Shown here: positions 8,688-15,441 of the stretch, in pieces
Layout of the letters: each line of letters starts with the position of its first letter
Position numbering within the stretch: position 1 is the first letter of the stretch
IMG/VR virus record: IMGVR_UViG_3300002134_000023
Coordinates: 1-32,444 of that record
Length of the DNA stretch: 32,444 nt
DNA from: a virus
Strand: one strand, 5' to 3'
Program-made: the position numbers and the translations under genes
The notes under the pieces: model-generated
Told to the model about the DNA's origin: nothing
Database searches by the model: none
Seen by the model: the letters and a program-made list of their open reading frames with translations, nothing else

Positions 8688-9185
8688 ATGAAAGCAGTAA
8701 ACATTAAGGGAAAAGACTACATTACCGTAAACGAACGGCTAATACATTTTAGAGCCGAAGGCGTTTTTACCAATTGGGGTATTGTTGAAACAATAGTTTC
8801 TTTGGACGACAAAGAGGGCGTTTTTAAAGTTACTATAACAGACGACACGGGTTCCGAAGTTGTAAGCGCGCACGCCCAGGAATACCGAGATAGCAGCTAT
8901 ATAAACAAAACTAGCTTTTTAGAAAATGGTTTTACTAGCGCATTAGGTAGGGCATTGGGTTATTTAGGTATTGGTATTGATACTTCAATTGCAAGCGCAG
9001 AGGAGGTTACTAACGCGGTGCAAAACCAAAGCAATACGCAAGTAGACGACAATAGGGCCTGGCTTACAGAGGAGCAGTTACAAGCTACATTAAAGGGTAC
9101 TAAAGAGCAAGCTATTAAAGTAGTGGGCGCCTTTAGAATGAAAAAAGCATATAGGGAGCAGCTAAAAACTAAATTTAGTCTATAA
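8688..9185 (+). CDS. Putative single-strand annealing (ERF/Rad52-like) recombination protein
   Basis: The 165-residue protein starts KAVNIKGKDYITVNERLIHF, has a central strand-rich region, then NKTSFLENGFTSALGRALGYLGIG and SIASAEEVTNA. This layout (ITVNERLIHFR, tryptophan, a TS-x-E-x-x-x-TSALGRALGxLGI motif) is seen in phage proteins generally assigned to the ERF/Rad52-type annealase group. The assignment fits its neighbours: an SSB-like protein (9330) and a RecE-like exonuclease (9889) follow, making a two-component recombination set. The C-terminal 40 residues are helical and charged. Family identification is from memory of the motif, not from a search. Confidence 0.55.
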   Translation: MKAVNIKGKDYITVNERLIHFRAEGVFTNWGIVETIVSLDDKEGVFKVTITDDTGSEVVSAHAQEYRDSSYINKTSFLENGFTSALGRALGYLGIGIDTSIASAEEVTNAVQNQSNTQVDDNRAWLTEEQLQATLKGTKEQAIKVVGAFRMKKAYREQLKTKFSL

Positions 9186-9337
9186 TGCAAACAACGACAA
9201 TCGACGATATTGAGGTTATCTACGAAAGCAAAACGCACGCGCAGATAAAAATAAAGGGTACACCCTACGCAATATGCAGGGTATTACAGGAATTAAACAA
9301 CGGAAAATTAAATTTAAAATCAAAAACAAATGAATGA
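9185..9337 (+). CDS. Hypothetical small protein (50 aa)
   Basis: Its ATG shares the last A of the preceding stop codon (TAATG) and its stop overlaps the next gene by 8 bases, so it is translationally coupled inside the recombination operon. The product alternates charged and hydrophobic residues (TTIDDIEVIYES, AQIKIKGTPYAICRVLQEL), suggesting a small alpha/beta fold. I do not recognise a family. Confidence 0.6.
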   Translation: MQTTTIDDIEVIYESKTHAQIKIKGTPYAICRVLQELNNGKLNLKSKTNE

Positions 9338-9608
9338 ACAGAAAACAGACAAAGTATTTATTGGCGGTGGTAAGAAAATTACAGGTCAATATGGCGATTT
9401 TAGAAGCGTAAGTATTTGCCTAAGTAAAATACCGGCAGATGCTAAATTTGAATACGGCGGCCAGGAGTACGTAAAGCTAAATATTAGCGACAAAAAAGAA
9501 GCTGACCAATACGGCAAAGACGTAAGCGTTTCAATTAACGATTGGAAGCCGGAAGCTAAAACGGTGGCTAATACCTTAGAGCCACAAGACGACGATATGC
9601 CGTTTTAA
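9330..9608 (+). CDS. SSB-like protein with acidic C-terminal tail
   Basis: The 92-residue product has a compact beta-rich body (VFIGGGKKITGQYGDFRSVSI, YVKLNISDKK, VSVSINDWKP) and ends PQDDDMPF. An acidic tail closed by P-F is the hallmark of SSB and T7 gp2.5-type proteins, where it recruits replication partners. It lies between the presumed annealase and the exonuclease. It is shorter than a canonical OB-fold SSB, so it may be a reduced analogue. ssDNA binding is inferred from the tail and context. Confidence 0.6.
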   Translation: MNEQKTDKVFIGGGKKITGQYGDFRSVSICLSKIPADAKFEYGGQEYVKLNISDKKEADQYGKDVSVSINDWKPEAKTVANTLEPQDDDMPF

Positions 9609-9633
9609 AGTATAATCTAACCTAAACAAAAAG

Positions 9634-9659
9634 GCGGTCTATAATGGGCCGCTTTTTTT
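9634..9659 (+). terminator. Rho-independent terminator after SSB-like gene
   Basis: GCGGTCT (9634-9640) pairs with GGGCCGC (9646-9652) through three Watson-Crick-plus-wobble extensions around loop ATAAT, followed by seven T. Confidence 0.88.
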
Positions 9660-9683
9660 ATTTAAAATTATTTTTAAAAATGC

Positions 9684-9713
9684 TTTGTAATTAAAAGAAT
9701 TTTTTTAATTTAG
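9684..9713 (+). promoter_or_regulatory. Promoter: TTTG, 18-base spacer, TAATTTAG
   Basis: TTTG at 9684-9687 and TAATTTAG at 9706-9713 (followed by C) are spaced 18 bases apart, close to the Bacteroidetes -33/-7 layout. It lies just behind a terminator and 20 bases before the next gene. It is one of four nearly identical elements in the window (also 13663, 18580 and 25356). Confidence 0.7.
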
Positions 9714-9733
9714 CGGTATAAAACTTATTTATT

Positions 9734-9895
9734 ATGACAGAAAAATTTAGAGTATCGGAAACAGGATTGGTATTTTACGAGCGTAAAACCAAAACAGGAA
9801 TTAGAATTGAAATACTAACGCCAAAGGAAGCTATTGCATACGTTAATAGAAGCTGGTTAGTTAGGTTAATCGAAAAAATCAAAACAGTATGGTAA
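9734..9895 (+). CDS. Hypothetical small protein (53 aa)
   Basis: This is the first gene behind the 9684-9713 promoter. It overlaps the exonuclease gene by 7 bases in a different frame (ATGGTAA), indicating coupled translation. The product begins MTEKFRVSETGLVFYERKTK and ends with a basic helix (SWLVRLIEKIKTVW). I do not recognise it; it may be an accessory of the exonuclease. Confidence 0.6.
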   Translation: MTEKFRVSETGLVFYERKTKTGIRIEILTPKEAIAYVNRSWLVRLIEKIKTVW

Positions 9896-10650
9896 CGAAA
9901 GTAGAAAGCAACGAGGTGTACCACCAAAGCAAGGCGATAAGTTCAAGCGCCCTAAAGACAATACATAAAAAATCGGTTTACCATTACCTAAACCAGGCAC
10001 CGCGTTATAGCAACGCTTTGCAATTAGGTACGGCAATCCATACGGCAGTCCTAGAGCCACAAAACTTTTATGATGAGTTCTATATATCGCCTAAAATAGA
10101 TAAGCGCACAAAAGCCGGTAAAGAGGCTGCTGCAAAGCAGGAAAAATTAGCGGAGGGTAAAAGCGTTATTGAGGCCGACCAATACGATATGATTTTAAAG
10201 ATTAAAGAAAATTTTGAGCGTAACGAACAAGCGGTTTATTATACTAAAGGCGATATTGAACTTTCTCATTATACAACTTACGAAGGCGTTGATGTAAGGG
10301 TAAGGCCTGACTGTATTAATAAGATGCTAGGCTTTATTTCAGACCCAAAGAGTTGCCAAGACAATAGCCCTAGAGCGTTTAAAAGCGACGTGTATAAATG
10401 GGGCTACCATTTACAGGCGGCTTTTTATAGCGATATGCTAGGTATAGACCCAAAGAACTTTGTATTTATTGCAATAGAAACAAACTATCCTTATAGCGTT
10501 GAGTGCTATACACTAAGCGAAAAAATGATTGACGAAGGGCGTAATGCTTACGCAAACGCCATAGCAGATTGGAAGTTTTATTTAGAGACTGGTATAGCTA
10601 CCGGTTATAGAGGTTATGAAAGGAACGAAAACGGAATAATAGTATTATAA
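9889..10650 (+). CDS. RecE-like PD-(D/E)XK exonuclease
   Basis: The 253-residue protein is predicted to resect double-stranded DNA ends and supply single strands for an annealase. Motifs in order: GTAIHTAVLEP with His51, RVRPDCIN with Asp141, the ISDPKS strand with Asp152 and Lys154 (D-x-K), and YHLQAAFY with Gln176 and Tyr180 (QxxxY). This is the RecE/lambda-exonuclease-type active site. Length matches the catalytic domain of exonuclease VIII relatives. It is coupled to the 53-residue gene before it and overlaps the next start by one base. Together with the putative annealase at 8688 it forms a RecE/RecT-like pair. Confidence 0.82.
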   Translation: MVTKVESNEVYHQSKAISSSALKTIHKKSVYHYLNQAPRYSNALQLGTAIHTAVLEPQNFYDEFYISPKIDKRTKAGKEAAAKQEKLAEGKSVIEADQYDMILKIKENFERNEQAVYYTKGDIELSHYTTYEGVDVRVRPDCINKMLGFISDPKSCQDNSPRAFKSDVYKWGYHLQAAFYSDMLGIDPKNFVFIAIETNYPYSVECYTLSEKMIDEGRNAYANAIADWKFYLETGIATGYRGYERNENGIIVL

Positions 10651-10997
10651 TGGAAAACCAATTAAACTACGTAAAAAGCATATTGCTGGGCCAGTTATTA
10701 TTAGAGGCTAACGACCAGTTAAAAGGAACGAACAGATATAAGCAAAGCATTAAGCAGCAAGTCAATAAAGTAAACGAAATGCTGGAGCCAATTGCAAAAG
10801 CGGAATACGATAAACTTTATTCTGTAGACCCGGAAATGGTTACAAATATTTTAAATAAAATTGAGTCGCTAATTGATAAATTAAAAGACGGAAGCATTGA
10901 CGATTTGGTTTTAATTGACGCCGTTATTGATAAGTATAAAGAAAACAAAGAGTGGTTTGCAGAATATGGAGAAGCTGACTTTTTAAAATTAGATTAA
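10650..10997 (+). CDS. Hypothetical helical protein (115 aa)
   Basis: Its start overlaps the exonuclease stop by one base. The sequence is almost wholly alpha-helical and charged, with heptad-like stretches (NRYKQSIKQQVNKVNEMLEP and VTNILNKIESLIDKLKDGS), so coiled-coil or helical-bundle structure is likely. No family recognised. Its place between recombination genes suggests a DNA-metabolism accessory, but that is inference. Confidence 0.7.
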   Translation: MENQLNYVKSILLGQLLLEANDQLKGTNRYKQSIKQQVNKVNEMLEPIAKAEYDKLYSVDPEMVTNILNKIESLIDKLKDGSIDDLVLIDAVIDKYKENKEWFAEYGEADFLKLD

Positions 10998-11294
10998 ATG
11001 ACACCAATAGAATTATTGCAAGAAAAGGCCGCTTGGGACTATCATTATAGCGAACTTACAATTATGGAAATAGCTAAAAAATACGGCTTTAGTAAAAATT
11101 CAATTAGTTCTATTAAAAACAGATTTCCTAAAATACATTTTGAATTACCGGCTGGTCCGCCTATTGAAAGGGTGGTAATTATTGACGAAGCAGAACTTGA
11201 AAGGGCAGAAGTTTTGTTTAAAGAGTTTGGCATAAAATATACCGTTCCTTTTAATTTTACGCTTGAAATGCAATTTAATAGCAAAATAAAGTAA
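10998..11294 (+). CDS. Small HTH-domain protein (98 aa)
   Basis: The gene begins directly after the previous stop. Residues about 10-40 form a clear helix-turn-helix, ELTIMEIAKKYGFSKNSISS, of the resolvase/RpiR-like type. The remainder (ERVVIIDEAELERAEVLFKE) looks like a small alpha/beta tail. It is probably a DNA-binding protein; target and role are unknown. The stop codon overlaps the promoter-like box at 11292. Confidence 0.7.
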   Translation: MTPIELLQEKAAWDYHYSELTIMEIAKKYGFSKNSISSIKNRFPKIHFELPAGPPIERVVIIDEAELERAEVLFKEFGIKYTVPFNFTLEMQFNSKIK

Positions 11295-11299
11295 CTTTG
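11292..11299 (+). promoter_or_regulatory. Promoter-like -7 box TAACTTTG
   Basis: An exact TAnnTTTG match overlaps the stop codon of the preceding gene and lies 21 bases before the ATG at 11321. A TTG is present upstream only at non-ideal spacing. Confidence 0.45.
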
Positions 11300-11320
11300 T
11301 AGAAGTTAATATATTATCTA

Positions 11321-11461
11321 ATGGCTAAAGCTAAACAACAAGAGGGTAATTTTAGAAAAAAAAAGCGAGTAAAAAGGCCTGGTATTCATAGTAAGAAAAA
11401 AAATTCTGTACATAAAAAAGGTAAACATTACAAAAAAGCTTATAAAGGGCAAGGTAAATAA
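11321..11461 (+). CDS. Very basic small protein (46 aa)
   Basis: About half of the residues are lysine, arginine or histidine, for example FRKKKRVKRPGIHSKKK and HKKGKHYKKAYKGQGK. There is no hydrophobic core, so it is probably disordered and binds nucleic acid. Its stop lies directly against the ATG of the VRR-NUC gene. It resembles ribosomal-protein-like or histone-like tails in composition, but I recognise no family. Confidence 0.65.
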   Translation: MAKAKQQEGNFRKKKRVKRPGIHSKKKNSVHKKGKHYKKAYKGQGK

Positions 11462-11839
11462 ATGGCAAAATTAAATCCATATATGCGTTACCTTGGTCCA
11501 GAGGACCATTTACAACGCGCGGTATTAAATTATTTATCTATGCAATACCCGCATAGCTTAGTTGCGCACCCAGCTAACGAAGGTAAAAGGTCGCCATTTG
11601 AAAGGTTTAAATTAAAGTATTTAGGTGTTAGCAGCGGTATTCCGGATATATTAGTTTTTACACCTAGCAATCAATATAGTGGGTTAGCTATTGAATTAAA
11701 GGCTGGATATAACAAGCCAACAAAAAATCAAACAGAGTGGTTAGAAAATCTTAAAGTATGTAATTGGTATGCGGTTTGGCTTAATGATTTTGAAAACTGC
11801 AAAATTATAATTGACCAATATTTTAACAACGGATTATGA
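11462..11839 (+). CDS. VRR-NUC domain nuclease (Holliday-junction-type)
   Basis: The 125-residue protein matches the minimal VRR-NUC fold: N-terminal GPEDHLQRAVLNYL with the first acidic residue, SSGIPDILVF with Asp62, GLAIELKAG with Glu78 and Lys80 (E-x-K), and PTKNQTEWL with Gln90. Stand-alone phage VRR-NUC proteins cleave branched DNA, so it probably resolves replication or recombination intermediates before packaging. All catalytic residues appear intact. It overlaps the next ORF by four bases (ATGA). Confidence 0.85.
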   Translation: MAKLNPYMRYLGPEDHLQRAVLNYLSMQYPHSLVAHPANEGKRSPFERFKLKYLGVSSGIPDILVFTPSNQYSGLAIELKAGYNKPTKNQTEWLENLKVCNWYAVWLNDFENCKIIIDQYFNNGL

Positions 11840-12075
11840 AACATATCCATTTATATTTTAACGAACACGAGCAAAAAGTAGGCCGTAGAAAACAAATACT
11901 TACAGGGGCCAAAGATGGTTTTGAATACGTTGGAACGCTTACAGAAGTAGAACGGGAACTTTTAATTGAAATACTATTTATGGTTTATGGCGACGACCAT
12001 ATAAGCCTTGATAACTTCCTTAGAATATTTGGCGACCTTAAAACTTTCTGCGATAAAATAAAGCAAATCGTTTAA
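11836..12075 (+). CDS. Hypothetical protein (79 aa)
   Basis: The ATG overlaps the stop of the VRR-NUC gene (ATGA), so translation is coupled. The product begins MKHIHLYFNEHEQKVGRRKQ and contains an acidic and hydrophobic helix pair (TEVERELLIEILFMVYGDD). No family recognised. Confidence 0.65.
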   Translation: MKHIHLYFNEHEQKVGRRKQILTGAKDGFEYVGTLTEVERELLIEILFMVYGDDHISLDNFLRIFGDLKTFCDKIKQIV

Positions 12076-12082
12076 TAATTTT

Positions 12083-12090
12083 TATATTTG
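12083..12090 (+). promoter_or_regulatory. Promoter -7 box TATATTTG of the intergenic RNA
   Basis: An exact TAnnTTTG match lies 8 bases after the preceding stop. Transcription would start near 12096-12098, just upstream of the structured sequence. No good -33 element is seen. Confidence 0.5.
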
Positions 12091-12096
12091 TTTAAG

Positions 12097-12183
12097 ACTT
12101 AGAGGTTACGGGCTAAGTTGTTTAAAAAACATTTAAAGCTAGGGTAGTAGGTGCCGTAACCACCGAACCCCCAGCTTTTTTTT
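12097..12183 (+). ncRNA. Structured intergenic RNA with terminator (possible attenuator or small RNA)
   Basis: GGTTACGG (12104-12111) is perfectly complementary to CCGTAACC (12154-12161). The second strand lies inside the loop of a terminator hairpin made by AAAGCT plus GGG (12135-12144, one bulged A) and CCC plus AGCTTT (12170-12178), which runs into eight T. The 8-bp pairing and the terminator would therefore form a pseudoknot or compete. A -7 box sits just upstream and the replication-protein ATG just downstream. It could be an attenuation leader for the replication genes or a stand-alone small RNA. I cannot assign it to a known family. Confidence 0.55.
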
Positions 12184-12186
12184 ATT

Positions 12187-13101
12187 ATGGACAAAAAGAG
12201 TTACTACGCAATCATTCCGGCAAACGTTAGGTACGACAAAACGTTAAAAGCAAATGCAAAACTTCTGTATGGCGAAATAACTGCTTTGGCTAACGACAAA
12301 GGTTTTTGCTGGAGTACAAATAGTTATTTTGCGAACTTGTACGACGTTTCTAAAACGTCGGTTAGTGTTTGGATTAGCGAACTAGAAAAACGCGGTTATA
12401 TAAGCCTTGAAATGACCTATAAGCAAGGCACAAAACAAATAGAGCAGCGCAAAATATTTATCGCTACCCCTATTAAAGAAAACTTAAATACCTATATAAG
12501 AAAACTTAAAGACCCTATTAAAGAAAACTTAAAGGGTAATATATATACTAATAATATTAATAATACAAAAGAGAATAATACAATTAATACCGCACAGGTT
12601 AAAAAACCTGCGCCAGCTAGATATTCTAAATTAGTTGAAAATGCTTTTGCGCCATATTTAGATTTATTTAAAGGCGAAAAAACTTTGCCTGCAAATGAAA
12701 GCCAAAAAATAGCTTGGAAAAATACATTGGTTTGGTTTGAAAAAAACGACTACGATTTAAGGGAAGTATATGCTGCGGTTAAGTGGGCCAGGCAAGACCC
12801 TTTTTGGCGACCAAATGTATTAAGTCTACCAGCTTTAAAAAATGTACGTAATTCTGTACGTAAAATTGATAACATAATGGCGAAGTATAAAATCGCTAGC
12901 AAAGAAATAGCTAAGCCAAAATATATGGCTGCTATTAAAAACGCAAAGGAATGGTATTTAGCTGAAAATAAAAGAGGCGAAATAGAATTGTACGTACAAC
13001 TTTACAACGGTACGATAATAAACGAGTTTTTGCTTACCCAAAACGTTGAGGTGGGAAGGCGAGGTGTAGAACAAATAAGAAACTATTTACAAAATGCTTA
13101 A
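12187..13101 (+). CDS. Winged-helix replication initiation-like protein
   Basis: The N-terminal 90 residues read YYAIIPANVRYDKTLKANAK, then ALANDKGFCWSTNSYFANLY and VSKTSVSVWISELEKRGYIS, a winged helix typical of phage and plasmid replication initiators. A polar linker with asparagine and threonine repeats (residues about 118-135) is encoded by very AT-rich DNA. The C-terminal half (WKNTLVWFEKNDYDLREVYA, WARQDPFWRPNVLSLPAL) resembles DnaD/DnaB-II-like modules that bind DNA and helicase. It stands 4 bases behind the T-run of the structured RNA and before the primase-helicase gene, consistent with origin binding or helicase loading. The AT-rich linker could harbour the origin, but no iterons are obvious. 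Confidence 0.7.
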   Translation: MDKKSYYAIIPANVRYDKTLKANAKLLYGEITALANDKGFCWSTNSYFANLYDVSKTSVSVWISELEKRGYISLEMTYKQGTKQIEQRKIFIATPIKENLNTYIRKLKDPIKENLKGNIYTNNINNTKENNTINTAQVKKPAPARYSKLVENAFAPYLDLFKGEKTLPANESQKIAWKNTLVWFEKNDYDLREVYAAVKWARQDPFWRPNVLSLPALKNVRNSVRKIDNIMAKYKIASKEIAKPKYMAAIKNAKEWYLAENKRGEIELYVQLYNGTIINEFLLTQNVEVGRRGVEQIRNYLQNA

Positions 13102-13501
13102 CCAAATACACGCTAAAGAGCAATTAAAAGTAAAAGAGTTAAACGAGAGGGGTTGGAAACTAAAATGGTCGGGAGGTGGCTTTGACCATTACGACGCTAT
13201 TGGCAAAACTTGTACCGGTAAAAAATGCGTTTTAGAATTTAAGTTTAGAAACGATAGCTATAAAACTAAAATGCTAGAGGTTTACAAATACGAAAAACTA
13301 ATGGAAATGCACGATTATTTAGTTTTTTATTTAGTAAGCGAACAATATTTTGATTACATATTTGATTTAAGAGATTTAACCAATTTAACAAAACACGAAT
13401 TACAATGTCCGACAACAACACTATGGGAAAACCAAATGGTAACCAAAGAAGTTTTTTTATTAAATGCAAGCGATGCACAAACCATACTGACGATACAATA
13501 G
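13094..13501 (+). CDS. Putative PD-(D/E)XK-like protein (135 aa)
   Basis: The protein has FDHYDAIGKTCTGKKCVLEF followed by KFR: Asp34, then Glu48-Phe-Lys50, the D...E-x-K pattern of PD-(D/E)XK nucleases, flanked by helices (KEQLKVKELNERGWKLKW before, MLEVYKYEKLMEM after). It may be a nuclease or an inactive structural relative. It overlaps the replication protein gene by 8 bases and its last 97 bases overlap the next gene in another frame. Assignment rests on motif pattern only. Confidence 0.6.
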   Translation: MLNQIHAKEQLKVKELNERGWKLKWSGGGFDHYDAIGKTCTGKKCVLEFKFRNDSYKTKMLEVYKYEKLMEMHDYLVFYLVSEQYFDYIFDLRDLTNLTKHELQCPTTTLWENQMVTKEVFLLNASDAQTILTIQ

Positions 13502-13680
13502 TAAATAACGTCGTAGAGGCATTTTTAATGCGTTCTAAGATAGGAACAGAAAAATATGGCACTACCTTAGACCGAAACGATTTAACGCCTTTAGAATGGC
13601 TTAAACACGCCCAAGAGGAAGCAATGGATTTTACTTTGTATTTAGAAAAGCTAAAAAAGATATTTGCAGATTTAAAATAA
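13405..13680 (+). CDS. Conserved phage hypothetical protein (91 aa)
   Basis: The C-terminal 60 residues (VVEAFLMRSKIGTEKYGTTL, LTPLEWLKHAQEEAMDFTLY) belong to a small helical family widespread in phages, with EKYG and EE-x-x-D positions reminiscent of MazG-like pyrophosphohydrolase helices. The N-terminal part is encoded in a 97-base overlap with the previous gene and looks less conserved, although NNTMGKPNGNQRSFFIKCKR has a CKRCTNH cysteine cluster. ATG 13405 is used here; 13423 is an alternative. Nucleotide-pool cleaning is a speculative role. Confidence 0.65.
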   Translation: MSDNNTMGKPNGNQRSFFIKCKRCTNHTDDTIVNNVVEAFLMRSKIGTEKYGTTLDRNDLTPLEWLKHAQEEAMDFTLYLEKLKKIFADLK

Positions 13681-13693
13681 ATTTTTAATTTAG
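13663..13693 (+). promoter_or_regulatory. Promoter: TTTG, 19-base spacer, TAATTTAG
   Basis: TTTG (13663-13666) and TAATTTAG (13686-13693, followed by C) repeat the arrangement at 9684, with 19-base spacing. It begins inside the end of the previous gene and directs transcription of the primase-helicase gene 21 bases further on. Confidence 0.7.
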
Positions 13694-13714
13694 CCATTAA
13701 CTAACTTATTGATT

Positions 13715-15430
13715 ATGTATTTAAAAGAATTACAAGACCTGGGTATTAGCCTAAAGGGCAAACCTAGTGGCGACGTTAAAACAAAATGCCCACAATGCGG
13801 CCCAACTAGGAAAAACAAAAGCGACGTTTCACTAAGCGTTAATGTAAACAAAGGCGTTTACAACTGTCATAATTGCGGCTGGTCGGGTTCGGTAAAATTT
13901 AAGCCAAAAGAAGATTATGTACTGCCGGCTAAAATAGATATAAACCTGTCGCCTAAAATTGTAGATTGGTTTAGGGGTAGGGGTATTTCAGAAGCTACCC
14001 TAGCGCATTGGAAGGTAGGCGAAAGCATTACATATATGCCGCAGGTTAAAAACAACCGCAAAACAATAAATTTTAATTACTACAAAGACGGTAATTTAAT
14101 AAACGTCAAATACCGCGATTCTGAAAAGAACTTTAAAATGGTATCGGGAGCCGAATTAATATTTTACGGCTTAGATAATATAAACGAACTTAAAAAGGTT
14201 TATATAGTTGAGGGCGAAATGGACGCGCTTAGTTTACACGAGGCCGGTATATATTCGGTTTGTTCGGTTCCAAACGGTGCAAGTAAAGGCAACCAACGCT
14301 TGGAATACTTAGATAATTGTTGGCGGTCTTTTGAAGATAAAGAGGAGGTTATTATTTGCACCGATAACGACGAAGCTGGTTTGCAATTACGCGCAGAGTT
14401 AGCCAGGAGGTTTGGCCATTACCGTTGCAAATACGTTGATTGGGGAGACTATAAAGACGCCAACGAGGTTTTAGTTGATAAGGGAGCCGAGACGCTTAGA
14501 ACAATAGTAAAAAGCGCTAAGAACTTCCCATTAGAAGGCGTGCTAAACATAGCGGATATTTGGGACGACGTTTTGCAGTATAACGAAAATGGTATAGTAA
14601 ATTACGATATGAACTTGGGCGGCAGTAATGAATACTTTAAGCTAGCAATGGGGGAATGGACGGTAGTAACGGGAATACCAAATAGCGGTAAGTCGGATAT
14701 TATAGACCAAATTTGTGTTAATATGGCAACCAAATACGATTTTAGATGCGCTATGTTTTCCCCCGAAAGTTTCCCATACGAGGGCCATATAAAACGAGTT
14801 GCTAATAAACTAAACGAAACTAATTGTACAAATGACCAATTAAATGGCACAAAAGATTTTATACTAGAGCATTTTTATTGGGTTAAAATAGACCTTAAAA
14901 ACTTAACCCTAGAGGCAATACTAAACCATTTTAGAGATTTGGTATTTCAAAAGGGCGTAAACATTTGCGTTATAGATCCTTGGAATATGCTAGACCATAG
15001 CGCGCAAAAAGACCATAGTTACGTTGGTAAGGTGCTTAGTCAAATAACACAATTTTGCCAGCAAACAAACACGCACTTGTTTTTAGTGGCGCACCCTAGA
15101 AAAATAGAAAGTGAAAACGGCAACTATAAAAAACCAACGCTTTACGATATAAGCGGGTCGGCAGACTTTTTTAATAAGTGTTATAATGGTCTTATTTGTT
15201 ATAGAAATATAGGCGACCGCACCGATTACGGAAGTGATAGCGTAGATATACACGTTGAAAAAGTAAAGCGTAAAGAGAATGGTGGGCTAGGCAGTTTTAG
15301 TATTGCTCCCGATTTTGATAATGGCGCAGTATATAAACCAATTACCGCGGCCCAAAAAAGATTTGAGGCCCCTAAAAAAATGGTCGAAGTTGTAGATTTA
15401 GACCAGGACGAAACAGGAGTACCGTTTTAA
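13715..15430 (+). CDS. Primase-helicase (T7 gp4/Twinkle-like)
   Basis: The 571-residue protein combines primer synthesis and replicative helicase functions. A zinc-binding domain has C25-x2-C28 and C51-x2-C54. The TOPRIM domain contains YIVEGEMDALSLHEAG (about 163-178) and ICTDNDEAG (about 214-222). The RecA-like helicase has Walker A GIPNSGKS (320-327) and Walker B ICVIDPW (417-423), then a HPRK-like motif AHPRKIE. The C-terminus ends DQDETGVPF, an acidic tail like that of SSB proteins. A TTG six bases upstream (13709) is possible, but ATG 13715 is preferred because it lies at a normal distance from the promoter. Confidence 0.92.
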   Translation: MYLKELQDLGISLKGKPSGDVKTKCPQCGPTRKNKSDVSLSVNVNKGVYNCHNCGWSGSVKFKPKEDYVLPAKIDINLSPKIVDWFRGRGISEATLAHWKVGESITYMPQVKNNRKTINFNYYKDGNLINVKYRDSEKNFKMVSGAELIFYGLDNINELKKVYIVEGEMDALSLHEAGIYSVCSVPNGASKGNQRLEYLDNCWRSFEDKEEVIICTDNDEAGLQLRAELARRFGHYRCKYVDWGDYKDANEVLVDKGAETLRTIVKSAKNFPLEGVLNIADIWDDVLQYNENGIVNYDMNLGGSNEYFKLAMGEWTVVTGIPNSGKSDIIDQICVNMATKYDFRCAMFSPESFPYEGHIKRVANKLNETNCTNDQLNGTKDFILEHFYWVKIDLKNLTLEAILNHFRDLVFQKGVNICVIDPWNMLDHSAQKDHSYVGKVLSQITQFCQQTNTHLFLVAHPRKIESENGNYKKPTLYDISGSADFFNKCYNGLICYRNIGDRTDYGSDSVDIHVEKVKRKENGGLGSFSIAPDFDNGAVYKPITAAQKRFEAPKKMVEVVDLDQDETGVPF

Positions 15431-15441
15431 AATATATAATT

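Noticed and set aside
12187-13101. Replication origin with iterons in the AT-rich linker of the replication protein gene
   Set aside because: The AT-rich stretch near 12535-12590 is asparagine/threonine coding sequence and shows no regularly spaced repeats.
13709-13714. TTG start for the primase-helicase
   Set aside because: An ATG follows two codons later at 13715, and ATG is the normal start in this genome.
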